In this document: positions 35,351-42,729 of the stretch, piece by piece
How positions within the stretch are numbered: position 1 is the first letter of the stretch
Layout of the letters: every line of letters starts with the position of its first letter
NCBI GenBank assembly: GCA_023391425.1
Contig: JAEWAX010000138.1
Span: 1 to 44,964, forward strand
Direction: 5' to 3'
Length of the DNA: 44,964 nt
From: Bacillota bacterium
GTDB taxonomy: Bacteria > Bacillota > Clostridia > Acetivibrionales > DSM-1351
Program-made: the position numbers and the translations under genes
Notes under the pieces: generated by a model
What the model saw: the letters and a program-made list of their open reading frames with translations, nothing else
Databases searched by the model: none
Told to the model about the DNA's origin: nothing

Positions 35351-37072
35351 TTACTGCCTTGACTGCTTTCTTAAAGATTCAATCGCAACGGCAATTACAT
35401 CTTGGTTAGTAGTTGATTGCCATTCATCCCAGAAATCTATTGTTGCACTATTAGGCTTCTTTGAAGGAGTCTTTATTTTAATCCTACTTGGTAATAATGA
35501 CGCATCTCCCACTACCAAAGCTTCGCCAACATCTAAAACAGGTAATAGGTCAGAAAATCCTCCTAAGCTATCTGGTAATAGTCTTTTTATTACTGCTTGA
35601 TCTTCAGCGTTTGTCAATCTCATAGCAATAAAATTATTACTTTGACTCAATATTGTTCTATTTACTTCTGCTGGCCTTTGACTTATTACAACAAGCCCTA
35701 TACCGTATTTACGTCCTTCTTTTGCGATTCTCTCAAAATTCTGAAGACCAGCTGCTTCTAAAGAGCTATTTGTTTTCTCTGGAAGATACAAATGAGCCTC
35801 GTCACAAAACAAAGCAATAGGATGTCTTTTTTCTTTTTCAATCCATTGTTGTATTGAGAAAACAATCCTTCCTACAAGACTCACCATTAATGGCAATACA
35901 TCTGATGGCACTTCTGAAAAGTCAATTATTTTAATACCCTTATCTGTTTGTAAACTGCTTGAATGCATGAGGATTTTACTAAGCTTTTCAATATAATCGA
36001 AATCTAAGATTTCAGAACTTTCGTTAAAAAGAAAATTTAACCTCTTGTCGGTCTTTTTTGATTCAAGTCTTTGAATAAACCTAGTCAATTTTCCATTCAT
36101 AGGACCTTGTTTTTCACTTCCAGCCCTTGCACCTGGAACCATCTCTTCATCAAGGTGTTTAAATTCAGTTATCAAATCAGCCAATTTGTATGGTATCGGA
36201 CTGTCAATGGTAAAATTACTTGCTACATCGATTTTGCCTAGTGAAACAAGGTTATTTCTTTTTTGTTCTAATACTGCATTTGAAAATGCCATTGCTTGAT
36301 TTGGTGCATTATTATCACTTCTATCTAACATTAGTGAAATCATTTCTTCGTAGGTTAAAAACCAGTATGGTAAGAATAAAATACCTTCTTTACTTATATC
36401 ATTTGGACCCGCTATTTTCAGATGTTGAAATCCTTTACCTGTCAAAGTACTATACTCACCATGAATATCAAATACAATTACATTCGCAGATGGTAACAAC
36501 GCCACTTGTTCTAGTAATCGTGCTAATGTCCAGGATTTCCCTGAGCCAGTGCTTCCAACAATAACGGCGTGTCTTTGAAAGAATTTATTGCCATCAAGCC
36601 AAGCCTCAGCATTATCGTCAAGTGTATAGTTACCAAGAGTTAGTGGATTTTCGTTATCTATGGCTATTTGAGAAATTGCTTTCATGAAATTAGTTAATCT
36701 TTCACCTTGTAAAACATAACAGTCAGCGTCAATTTCAGGTACAGTTTCAAGTGTTCTTTTAAAAACATTATGTTTAGTCCCATATATATCTAAATGTGTT
36801 CCAATAAGTGTAGCTTTAACTATATTTTTAATATTATATATTGGTTTATTATCTTCATCAACTTCATCAAAAGAAGAATTTCTCATTATTTTATTGACCA
36901 ATGCTATTAAGTGTTGACCAACTTTAGAACTTTGTACAACAACTAAATGATTAACCTGCATTTTTTTTAATTTTTCTTCGTTATCAATTTTAATTATAAT
37001 ATTTGCAGTATCAACGCTCTCTACAACTCCAATTTTTTCATTTGAATTATTTTCGTAATCAAATATTGACAT
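35351..37072 (-). CDS. HerA-type hexameric ATPase/translocase
   Basis: This 573-residue protein has an N-terminal HAS-barrel (about 1-110), Walker A GSTGSGKS at residues 173-180, Walker B ALFCDEAHLYLP at about 418-430, and the sensor/Arg region VISQRPAEVNRTILSQSNN. Such HerA proteins form hexameric rings that move on DNA. In antiphage operons they assemble with a SIR2, DUF4297 or nuclease subunit. It is the middle gene of the operon: it begins 12 bases after the SIR2 stop (GAGGGGG site) and is followed by the nuclease-like gene. Confidence 0.88.
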   Translation of the reverse strand: MSIFDYENNSNEKIGVVESVDTANIIIKIDNEEKLKKMQVNHLVVVQSSKVGQHLIALVNKIMRNSSFDEVDEDNKPIYNIKNIVKATLIGTHLDIYGTKHNVFKRTLETVPEIDADCYVLQGERLTNFMKAISQIAIDNENPLTLGNYTLDDNAEAWLDGNKFFQRHAVIVGSTGSGKSWTLARLLEQVALLPSANVIVFDIHGEYSTLTGKGFQHLKIAGPNDISKEGILFLPYWFLTYEEMISLMLDRSDNNAPNQAMAFSNAVLEQKRNNLVSLGKIDVASNFTIDSPIPYKLADLITEFKHLDEEMVPGARAGSEKQGPMNGKLTRFIQRLESKKTDKRLNFLFNESSEILDFDYIEKLSKILMHSSSLQTDKGIKIIDFSEVPSDVLPLMVSLVGRIVFSIQQWIEKEKRHPIALFCDEAHLYLPEKTNSSLEAAGLQNFERIAKEGRKYGIGLVVISQRPAEVNRTILSQSNNFIAMRLTNAEDQAVIKRLLPDSLGGFSDLLPVLDVGEALVVGDASLLPSRIKIKTPSKKPNSATIDFWDEWQSTTNQDVIAVAIESLRKQSRQ

Positions 37073-37084
37073 AATAATCCCCCT

Positions 37085-38113
37085 CTATCCTAACCATAAT
37101 TTACAAAATGATTCCAATTGCCAGAATGGTTCAGTAAACATCTCTATGTCCGTTTTACTGTAGTAGACTAATGTCCCTCCTCCTTTATTTTCTGATAATA
37201 TTAAACTTTGACATTCTGATATATTATGAAAAAGCTCTATCATTTTTTGTGTTATATCCTTTGTTACTATAACGATAGGTTTTTTTTTGTTTCTATTTTC
37301 ATCCAAAATGATAGGCTGAATATGCTCATCGTTAAATCCATATCCTATACATAGATACGAAGTAGATTTCCTAATTGCACGATCAGCTTCAGATATCACT
37401 GTTCTAAAGGGATCATTGTGCGTCTCTCTATATTTTCTATTTCCAGGAGTTACTATCATTGGAAAATAGCAGTCACAATATTCGGTTACATTTGAAAAAT
37501 CAGTCGCAATAGTATTTCCATTTGCTTTATGCTTAAACCAATCAATAGAACCATGTACTTTAAATAAATTGATAACTCTCTTTGTTGTACTTGAATCAAA
37601 ATTTTGAAAAGATTTAATATAATTACCGGAGAAACCTGAAACACATTTTCCTTCAGCCGCATCTATTGAATATTCAACCAGTCGATCATAGTTAGTTGTA
37701 ATAATACTAGTACTAGCCACGCTTTGTACACACTTTTTAAGTACTCTTGTTAATATAGGATAATTACCACTTTTAATAAAACCTAAAAATGCCTTCTTAT
37801 CTTTTTGACTTATGCAAGACCAAACAACTTGTATTATAGCATCATGGATTTCTTCTTTCATTGCCACTACTTCTAATGCTTTTTCTAAATTCTGAGTTGA
37901 TTTCAATTGCTTTACGAACTCTTTCCACGAATCTTCAGAATGATATACGCCATCTAATTGTTTTACTATTTCCGATCCAAGATCATTCATAGTTGGTAAT
38001 CCGTATGGAACAGAACAGCCACTCCCTACTAAAATAGCTGGAGTTCCTGATAAATATTTTTGAATTGTAAGTGCTAATCTTTCAATTTTTTCATCTTCTA
38101 CTGATTTTGTCAT
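37085..38113 (-). CDS. SIR2-domain protein (NADase-type antiphage effector)
   Basis: This 342-residue protein has the NAD-binding SIR2 signature LVGSGCSVPYGLPT (residues 28-41), the TTNYDRLVEYS motif (about 137) and a catalytic His in LFKVHGSIDWF (about 186), followed by LCIGYGFNDEHIQPII. It belongs to the SIR2_2-like group found in defense systems, which destroys NAD+ after infection is sensed. As the first gene of the three-gene unit with herA and the nuclease-like gene, it most likely works with HerA as in the SIR2-HerA system. A small AGG-type site lies before ATG 38113. Confidence 0.87.
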   Translation of the reverse strand: MTKSVEDEKIERLALTIQKYLSGTPAILVGSGCSVPYGLPTMNDLGSEIVKQLDGVYHSEDSWKEFVKQLKSTQNLEKALEVVAMKEEIHDAIIQVVWSCISQKDKKAFLGFIKSGNYPILTRVLKKCVQSVASTSIITTNYDRLVEYSIDAAEGKCVSGFSGNYIKSFQNFDSSTTKRVINLFKVHGSIDWFKHKANGNTIATDFSNVTEYCDCYFPMIVTPGNRKYRETHNDPFRTVISEADRAIRKSTSYLCIGYGFNDEHIQPIILDENRNKKKPIVIVTKDITQKMIELFHNISECQSLILSENKGGGTLVYYSKTDIEMFTEPFWQLESFCKLWLG

Positions 38114-38221
38114 AAATTTTACCTCTTTGGGTTCAAATGTTTATCCCCACTAAAAAATTTATCTAACTATACATATTTTAACATAATATATCGAATTAGG
38201 TAATAAATAAACTTAATTAAG

Positions 38222-38324
38222 TTGCACAAAATGTAGACTTTATGTGCAATATTTTTAGTATTCACAAAAACTTAGTATTTTGTTTTTGTGATGTCACAGA
38301 ATTAAAGGTGGATATTTTGTGTCA
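38222..38324 (+). promoter_or_regulatory. Three-part res site of the serine resolvase
   Basis: Three inverted repeats lie in a row just upstream of the resolvase gene. Site I is 38222-38249 (TTGCACA / TGTGCAA, exactly 28 bp). Site II is 38262-38291 (TCACAAAAAC / GTTTTTGTGA, 30 bp). Site III is 38292-38324 (TGTCACAGAAT / ATTTTGTGTCA, 33 bp, 9 of 11 paired). The number, size and place match res sites of Tn3-type resolvases, with site I as the likely crossover point. Confidence 0.7.
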
Positions 38325-38370
38325 GTTTTGGGTAATGTAATATTAGAAATTATTAAAAAGGATGGCTCAT

Positions 38371-38940
38371 ATGGCTAATATTGCATATATAAGAGTTTCG
38401 GCTGTAGATCAAAATATTGATCGACAAGAAATTGCATTATCAGCATTCAGAATTGATAAATATTTTACAGAAAAAATATCCGGTAAGAATACTGACAGAC
38501 CACAACTTAAAAAAATGCTTGAATACGTCCGTGAGGGTGACACAATTTATATTGAAAGCATTTCACGTCTAGCTCGCAGTACAAGAGATTTATTAACAAT
38601 AGTAAAGCAGCTTCAGGATAAATCAGTAGAGATTGTTTCATTAAAGGAAAATATTGATACTTCAACGCCTCAGGGGAGATTTGTATTAACTATATTTGGT
38701 GCTCTTTCTGAGCTTGAAAGAGAGAATATTCTTCAAAGGCAAAAAGAAGGAATTGCCGCTGCAAAAAGAAAGGGTAAAAAATTTGGAAGGCCACAGATTG
38801 ATAAACCTAATAATTGGGATAGAGTTATTAATCTATGGAAAAACAATGATATAACTTCGACTGAGGCCATGCGCAGATTAAATATGAATCGAGGTACCTT
38901 TTATCGTAGGGTAAAAGAAATTAAAAAGCGAAATAAATAG
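38371..38940 (+). CDS. Serine recombinase (resolvase)
   Basis: This is 189 residues from the ATG at 38371, chosen because AAAAAGG sits just before a first ATG at 38362 and at a normal distance from 38371; it also puts the catalytic serine at residue 10 (IAYIRVS), the number seen in gamma-delta resolvase. Other hallmarks are DRPQLKKMLEYVREGD, ISRLARSTRDLL and ELERENILQRQKEGIAAAK. A C-terminal helix-turn-helix (STEAMRRLNMNRGTFYRR) binds res. It probably resolves cointegrates or dimers of the transposon, using the site just upstream. Confidence 0.92.
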   Translation: MANIAYIRVSAVDQNIDRQEIALSAFRIDKYFTEKISGKNTDRPQLKKMLEYVREGDTIYIESISRLARSTRDLLTIVKQLQDKSVEIVSLKENIDTSTPQGRFVLTIFGALSELERENILQRQKEGIAAAKRKGKKFGRPQIDKPNNWDRVINLWKNNDITSTEAMRRLNMNRGTFYRRVKEIKKRNK

Positions 38941-39183
38941 AGTATATTTATACTTACTTTTTATGAAGTCCAAAGGTTATAGACTTGCAATATTTTGGGG
39001 TGTGTTTCGAATTTTGTGTTTTTTATTTTCTCTGAGTTAACAAGATTAACATAACGCAATTGAAAAGGGCATACATGTAAGTTATAGCCAAATTAAGTAT
39101 TCCATGTAATATGGATTTTGTTTCGGTCGCATTTTTTATATACTCACTTTATCCTTCGGTTCAATTGCAGCCGTAGCTGATGC

Positions 39184-39666
39184 TTATTCTGTACGATTGC
39201 TTAAATATACATCCAAATCAATAGAATACCTAAATGAGTCCATAAATTCATTCACTATTCTATCATGCTTGCTCACAATAGTTACATAGCTTGAGTCACA
39301 AGCAAGTATTTCAGTATTTGCCAAAGGGTGTTGTATTTGGGGTTGATTTTTCCAAATTTCATAATTATCTTGAACATACGGAAGCTCATATTTCAATATT
39401 GCCTCTTTGTTAACATCAGGAGAGAATCCAGAGAATACCGCCCATATCCATTGGAAATCTTCCTTTTCGACCATCTTTGTTAATTCATCGCCTGTCATCC
39501 ATATATATTCTTCATTAACCAATTTTTCAAAAATCGGGTCATTCGGATAGGCATTAACATCAGTAATTAACCAATTATAATTTTTCTGCACTTGATTAAT
39601 TGCATTAAAAATACGACTCATTATTGTGTAGCCAGATTCTCCCTTATTTAGAATTGCACCTCTCAT
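39184..39666 (-). CDS. DUF2691-like protein, cargo of the element
   Basis: This 160-residue soluble protein begins with MRGAILNKG after GGTGGTGA. The start, the YNWLITDV stretch (about 35-42) and the tryptophan-rich FQWIWAVFSGFSP (about 82-94) resemble DUF2691 proteins of Bacillus. No catalytic motif or membrane segment is visible. It lies alone between the resolvase and the Pycsar pair. The function is unknown; a defense-related or addiction role would be guesswork. Confidence 0.5.
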   Translation of the reverse strand: MRGAILNKGESGYTIMSRIFNAINQVQKNYNWLITDVNAYPNDPIFEKLVNEEYIWMTGDELTKMVEKEDFQWIWAVFSGFSPDVNKEAILKYELPYVQDNYEIWKNQPQIQHPLANTEILACDSSYVTIVSKHDRIVNEFMDSFRYSIDLDVYLSNRTE

Positions 39667-39928
39667 ATTATCACCACCTAATATAAATTTTCTAACATCT
39701 CAGTTAATAAAAAATTTTAGTTCAGAATATTTCAAACCATTCTGCTTTAATAATCTCTATTTAGTCAAAAGCGAACGAGACTTTTTATATAGACTATTGA
39801 ATTATATCATTGCATATAATAGACAATAAATCCAATAAGAGCAATCTATTCAGATGGTCGACATCTTATTATTTGATAATTTAGAACGATTTTCATTTTC
39901 ACAAAACTAAAGACAGTCTCCTCTTTTT

Positions 39929-40666
39929 TTACTTGCAGTTTTCTTCGTACCATTTCTGCATATCTGAGTTAATTATGTCTGCTTCATAATATGTACTCAT
40001 AAAATTTAAATCGTAATAACTTGATAATAGTCCTTTATTATGTTGATTCAAATTGTTCTGTATTACTGGAGAGACTACAATTGGTTTTCGCCCATCTCTA
40101 CCTGCTATACCACAGATATTACTTGCTGAGTTTACTACATCACCCATCCAAATTACGTCATTTATTCCACTACCAGAGTATCCAGCTTGTATCATTAAAG
40201 CTCTGCCATAATCAATTCCGATTCCTACTGTTATTTCAGAATAACCTTTTTTCTTTAGTTTGTAGTTTAAAATTCTTATCATACTATTTAATTTTGCTGA
40301 TACAGAAAAAACGGTGTCTATATTTGATTTACTGGGTGTTTCAAACACTCCCCAAACGCAGTCACCGTGTATGTTTATTTCCTTACAGATTGTCTCTGCG
40401 TTCATAATCGCAACACATTCAGATATAAAACTTCTATACATTTTTGCAAGTGTAGGCCTTTTATGCTCATCTGTCATATCTGATGATCCAACAATATCTA
40501 TAAATAATGCTGTTATATAGACATAGTATCCATTTGTATAAGTGAGAGACGATCTAAGCGGTATTGTACTACTATCTGAAAAATTATCATTACTTGTATC
40601 AAGGATATTGTCAATTCTTTCAGCACTTTTTGAAACATCGTAATTCATTGTTTTATTTGATTCCAT
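39929..40666 (-). CDS. pycC: Pycsar pyrimidine cyclase (PycC), class III cyclase fold
   Basis: This 245-residue protein has a class III nucleotide cyclase domain over about residues 48-225. The two metal-binding aspartates are Asp57 (ALFIDIVGSSDM) and Asp102 (NIHGDCVWGVF), and the conserved GIGIDYGRALMIQAG and WMGDVVNSASNICGIAGR are present. An N-terminal extension of about 45 residues is Ser/Asp-rich. The gene lies 13 bp after the PycTM effector gene, the classical two-gene Pycsar order (effector, then cyclase). Such cyclases make cCMP or cUMP on infection; which one cannot be told here. Confidence 0.85.
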   Translation of the reverse strand: MESNKTMNYDVSKSAERIDNILDTSNDNFSDSSTIPLRSSLTYTNGYYVYITALFIDIVGSSDMTDEHKRPTLAKMYRSFISECVAIMNAETICKEINIHGDCVWGVFETPSKSNIDTVFSVSAKLNSMIRILNYKLKKKGYSEITVGIGIDYGRALMIQAGYSGSGINDVIWMGDVVNSASNICGIAGRDGRKPIVVSPVIQNNLNQHNKGLLSSYYDLNFMSTYYEADIINSDMQKWYEENCK

Positions 40667-40679
40667 TTTTGTCTTCTCC

Positions 40680-41228
40680 CTATAATAAATCTAATGTTTT
40701 ACTTATAAACCACACTAATACTGATATTATAAGGTAAATAAGTGCGTTGTTGTAAAAATTCGCCTTTTTAGTACATATTTTAGAATTTATATATATTTGC
40801 TCTGTAAGATCATCAAGCATTTCGGTTTCATTTATCTTTCCTATGATGCTTTGATATTCTCCTAGGCTTTTTTTTGATATAGCGCCAAAATATATTATTG
40901 AGTCGTTTTCTGCTTTTTCTTTCACTCGGGCCTTCATCCCCAGCAACAGGTTAATTATTACTGCTAGACACATTAGAAGTAATATAATTATTACAGCTGC
41001 CGCAAAATATTGGCCAAATTTTATATCCGAAAGCTTTTTTGTGTTAAATATTGGCTGTAGTGATTTTGGTATACCGCTTGAAAAAATGGTTCCAATTAGT
41101 ATTCCTACAAAGGCAAGGGCGAATGATATCTTTGTATCTATATTGGAAATCCATGAATTTATCATTGTCAGGGTTTGATATGCATCTTCTTTAGTATATG
41201 TATTAATTTTAAACTCTGTTTTTGTCAT
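40680..41228 (-). CDS. pycTM: Pycsar membrane effector (PycTM)
   Basis: This 182-residue protein has an N-terminal amphipathic part, two close helices (about 33-53 and 72-96: ISFALAFVGILIGTIF and AAVIIILLLMCLAVII), a cytoplasmic segment of about 60 residues and a last helix (about 160-178). The size and pattern are those of the Pycsar effector family (PF18967), which perturbs the membrane when the cyclic pyrimidine accumulates. Start ATG at 41228. It is upstream of pycC in one operon, about 195 bp inside the right-end TnsB boxes. Confidence 0.83.
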   Translation of the reverse strand: MTKTEFKINTYTKEDAYQTLTMINSWISNIDTKISFALAFVGILIGTIFSSGIPKSLQPIFNTKKLSDIKFGQYFAAAVIIILLLMCLAVIINLLLGMKARVKEKAENDSIIYFGAISKKSLGEYQSIIGKINETEMLDDLTEQIYINSKICTKKANFYNNALIYLIISVLVWFISKTLDLL

Positions 41229-41423
41229 TCTTACTTCAATTCCTCTATTCTTTATTAACTTTCATTTGTTTTATATTTCTAGTATATAATATCATTTTTT
41301 ACAATTATTTTCAAACTATTATGTTATTTATATTAATTGTTTATAAATGGATAAAATTGAATCTACTCTATAAAACATTAAGAAATGAAATAAATATCCT
41401 AGAAAATGAATTTATAACCTTTT

Positions 41424-41552
41424 GGAGGTAACTTTCTGTCATTAAACTATAATGGAAGGAACTCTATGTCAAAAATCAATGACAGAAAGTCCCTTCCATA
41501 TGTTAAAAAATTGGCTTATATTCAATTCATTCTTGGATATATGTTTGTGTCA
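41424..41552. promoter_or_regulatory. TnsB-type binding boxes in the right end (four)
   Basis: Minus-strand boxes are at 41424-41441 (TGACAGAAAGTTACCTCC), 41454-41471 (TGACATAGAGTTCCTTCC) and 41535-41552 (TGACACAAACATATATCC). A plus-strand box is at 41480-41497 (TGACAGAAAGTCCCTTCC). The opposed boxes explain the overlapping inverted repeats seen here. There are four sites against three in the left end, an asymmetry also known from Tn7. Confidence 0.8.
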
Positions 41553-41559
41553 ATGGACA
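41535..41559 (-). repeat. Right terminal inverted repeat of the Tn7-like element
   Basis: Read inward on the minus strand it starts TGTCC and ends with TGACACAAACATATATCC; 24 of 25 positions equal the left end. Confidence 0.9.
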
Positions 41560-41640
41560 GATTTGTACATGAATCAATGTAAACAATAACCAATATTAAG
41601 AAAGGAGCAAAAAGATATTATTTCATATTCATCTCTCTTT

Positions 41641-42729
41641 CTACTTTCTTTCGGAAAATCTTTTAGATATCGGATAGTATCTTGGTATACTAGCTCTTTG
41701 ACCTATTAACTGAATCCATATATCTAAATCAGTATTTTCTAAATAGTCATTTACAACTATATCTAGGTTTTCCGATTCTGTTAGAACCATTATAGTTTCT
41801 TTTAAATTCTCCAAGGAATTTGGATTTATAAAGTCTATCACAATTCGATTAATATTCTCAGAAAGCGGGTTTTGTACATACCAAAAATTGTGTGCTAAGC
41901 TTTTAAAAAGCTCATATACTTTTTCTTCTGGTATGTTAAAAACATTTGAATGTTTTAGTAAAAATAACCTTGTATTTTCTACTACACCAGCAAGTTTGCT
42001 TTCCTCAACTACTTCTACATTACTCCCATGAAATTGATGAAGTACTTCCAATTTACTGCTTATAATAAATTTCAATCCAATTTTCCAAAGCCGATAACAT
42101 AACTCAATGTCTTCTAACCCCCAAGCTTTTAATTCTTCATCAAAACCACTTACCTTATCTAACCAACTTTTTGGTATTATTAAATTGCAGCTTTGACCAT
42201 ATAAAAATGGAAACTGTATGGCTGATGCATTAAATGATAATTTATTAAGTATGTTACATCTGAAATCATGCAGCTCATGACGATCCCAAGAAAAGGAGTA
42301 TTTTTCAAATACGCTGCCATCTAAAACCATTTCAGAAGGTATATTTTGAGGAAGCATCAATCTAAGACCAACTAACATGATATTATTGTCCTTTGAATAG
42401 CACTTATCTACTTCAATTAGGTAGTCTTTTTTGACAATTATATCTGCATCAATAAAAATAACAATTTCCCCTTCTACCATTTTAATGCCATAGTTTCTTG
42501 CTCTTGAACGACAGGAGCTTTCACATCTTTCTAAGTAAATATATCTTAACTCATAGTTTACATTTAAGTCTTTTATGTAATCTTTAGTATTATCATTTGA
42601 ACCGTCATCAACAACTATAACCTCAAAATTATTATTCATAGAGCCCTCTAGCAAATTTAAAGCAATTAAAGAATTCTTTAACTGAAGTTTATTATTATAT
42701 GTTGGAATTACAAAGCTACATTTTTTCGT
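41641..42729 (-). CDS. Glycosyltransferase family 2, with unusual start
   Basis: The GT-A fold is complete only if the frame is read from about 42729: CSFVIPTYNNKLQLKNS is the conserved first strand, then VIVVDDGSNDNTKD, FIDADIIVKKDY, the acceptor region WGLEDIELCYRLWKIG and a C-terminal extension. The first ATG (42654) lies inside the domain and would remove the IPTYN motif. No ATG, GTG or TTG exists before it in frame; the first codon after the in-frame stop is ACG at 42729, 8 nt after GGGGG. So the start is ACG, or a base was lost. It overlaps the BtrH-like gene by 14 bp. It probably glycosylates a peptide product (inference). Confidence 0.8.
   Translation of the reverse strand, partial: TKKCSFVIPTYNNKLQLKNSLIALNLLEGSMNNNFEVIVVDDGSNDNTKDYIKDLNVNYELRYIYLERCESSCRSRARNYGIKMVEGEIVIFIDADIIVKKDYLIEVDKCYSKDNNIMLVGLRLMLPQNIPSEMVLDGSVFEKYSFSWDRHELHDFRCNILNKLSFNASAIQFPFLYGQSCNLIIPKSWLDKVSGFDEELKAWGLEDIELCYRLWKIGLKFIISSKLEVLHQFHGSNVEVVEESKLAGVVENTRLFLLKHSNVFNIPEEKVYELFKSLAHNFWYVQNPLSENINRIVIDFINPNSLENLKETIMVLTESENLDIVVNDYLENTDLDIWIQLIGQRASIPRYYPISKRFSERK

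Larger units (their letters stand above)
25042..41559. mobile_element. Complete 16.5-kb Tn7-like transposon carrying antiphage cargo
   Basis: The ends are 25-bp inverted repeats with one mismatch, both starting TGTC from outside and ending with the box TGACACAAACATATATCC. Outside stand GATAT (25037-25041) and GATTT (41560-41564), a 5-bp duplication with one change, as expected for Tn7-type insertion. Inside are tniQ, tnsC, tnsB, tnsA (minus strand), a ParB-like and a zinc-ribbon gene, a SIR2-HerA-nuclease operon, a resolvase with res site, a DUF2691-like gene and a Pycsar pair. No Cas gene or CRISPR array is seen. The tns operon reads outward to the left end, unlike Tn7, where tnsA begins beside an end and reads inward. 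Confidence 0.9.

Noticed and set aside
38222..38324. Inner transposon end near the resolvase, since a box similar to TnsB sites (TGACACAAAATATCCACC) occurs here
   Set aside because: The box is one arm of the third subsite of a res-type region; two further symmetrical subsites lie beside it and the true ends were found at 25042 and 41559.
41222..41431. 69-codon plus-strand frame rich in hydrophobic residues
   Set aside because: It starts inside the start region of the PycTM gene and ends in the TnsB boxes; no ribosome binding site and AT-rich composition explain it.
41431..41499. Interleaved inverted repeats that could form an RNA pseudoknot
   Set aside because: The four arms are parts of three TnsB-type boxes in opposite orientations, so binding-site repetition explains them better.
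25042..41559. CRISPR-associated transposon (Tn7-like with Cas12k or Cascade)
   Set aside because: No cas gene and no direct-repeat array with regular spacers is present inside the ends; the TniQ/TnsD-like protein is of the larger type.
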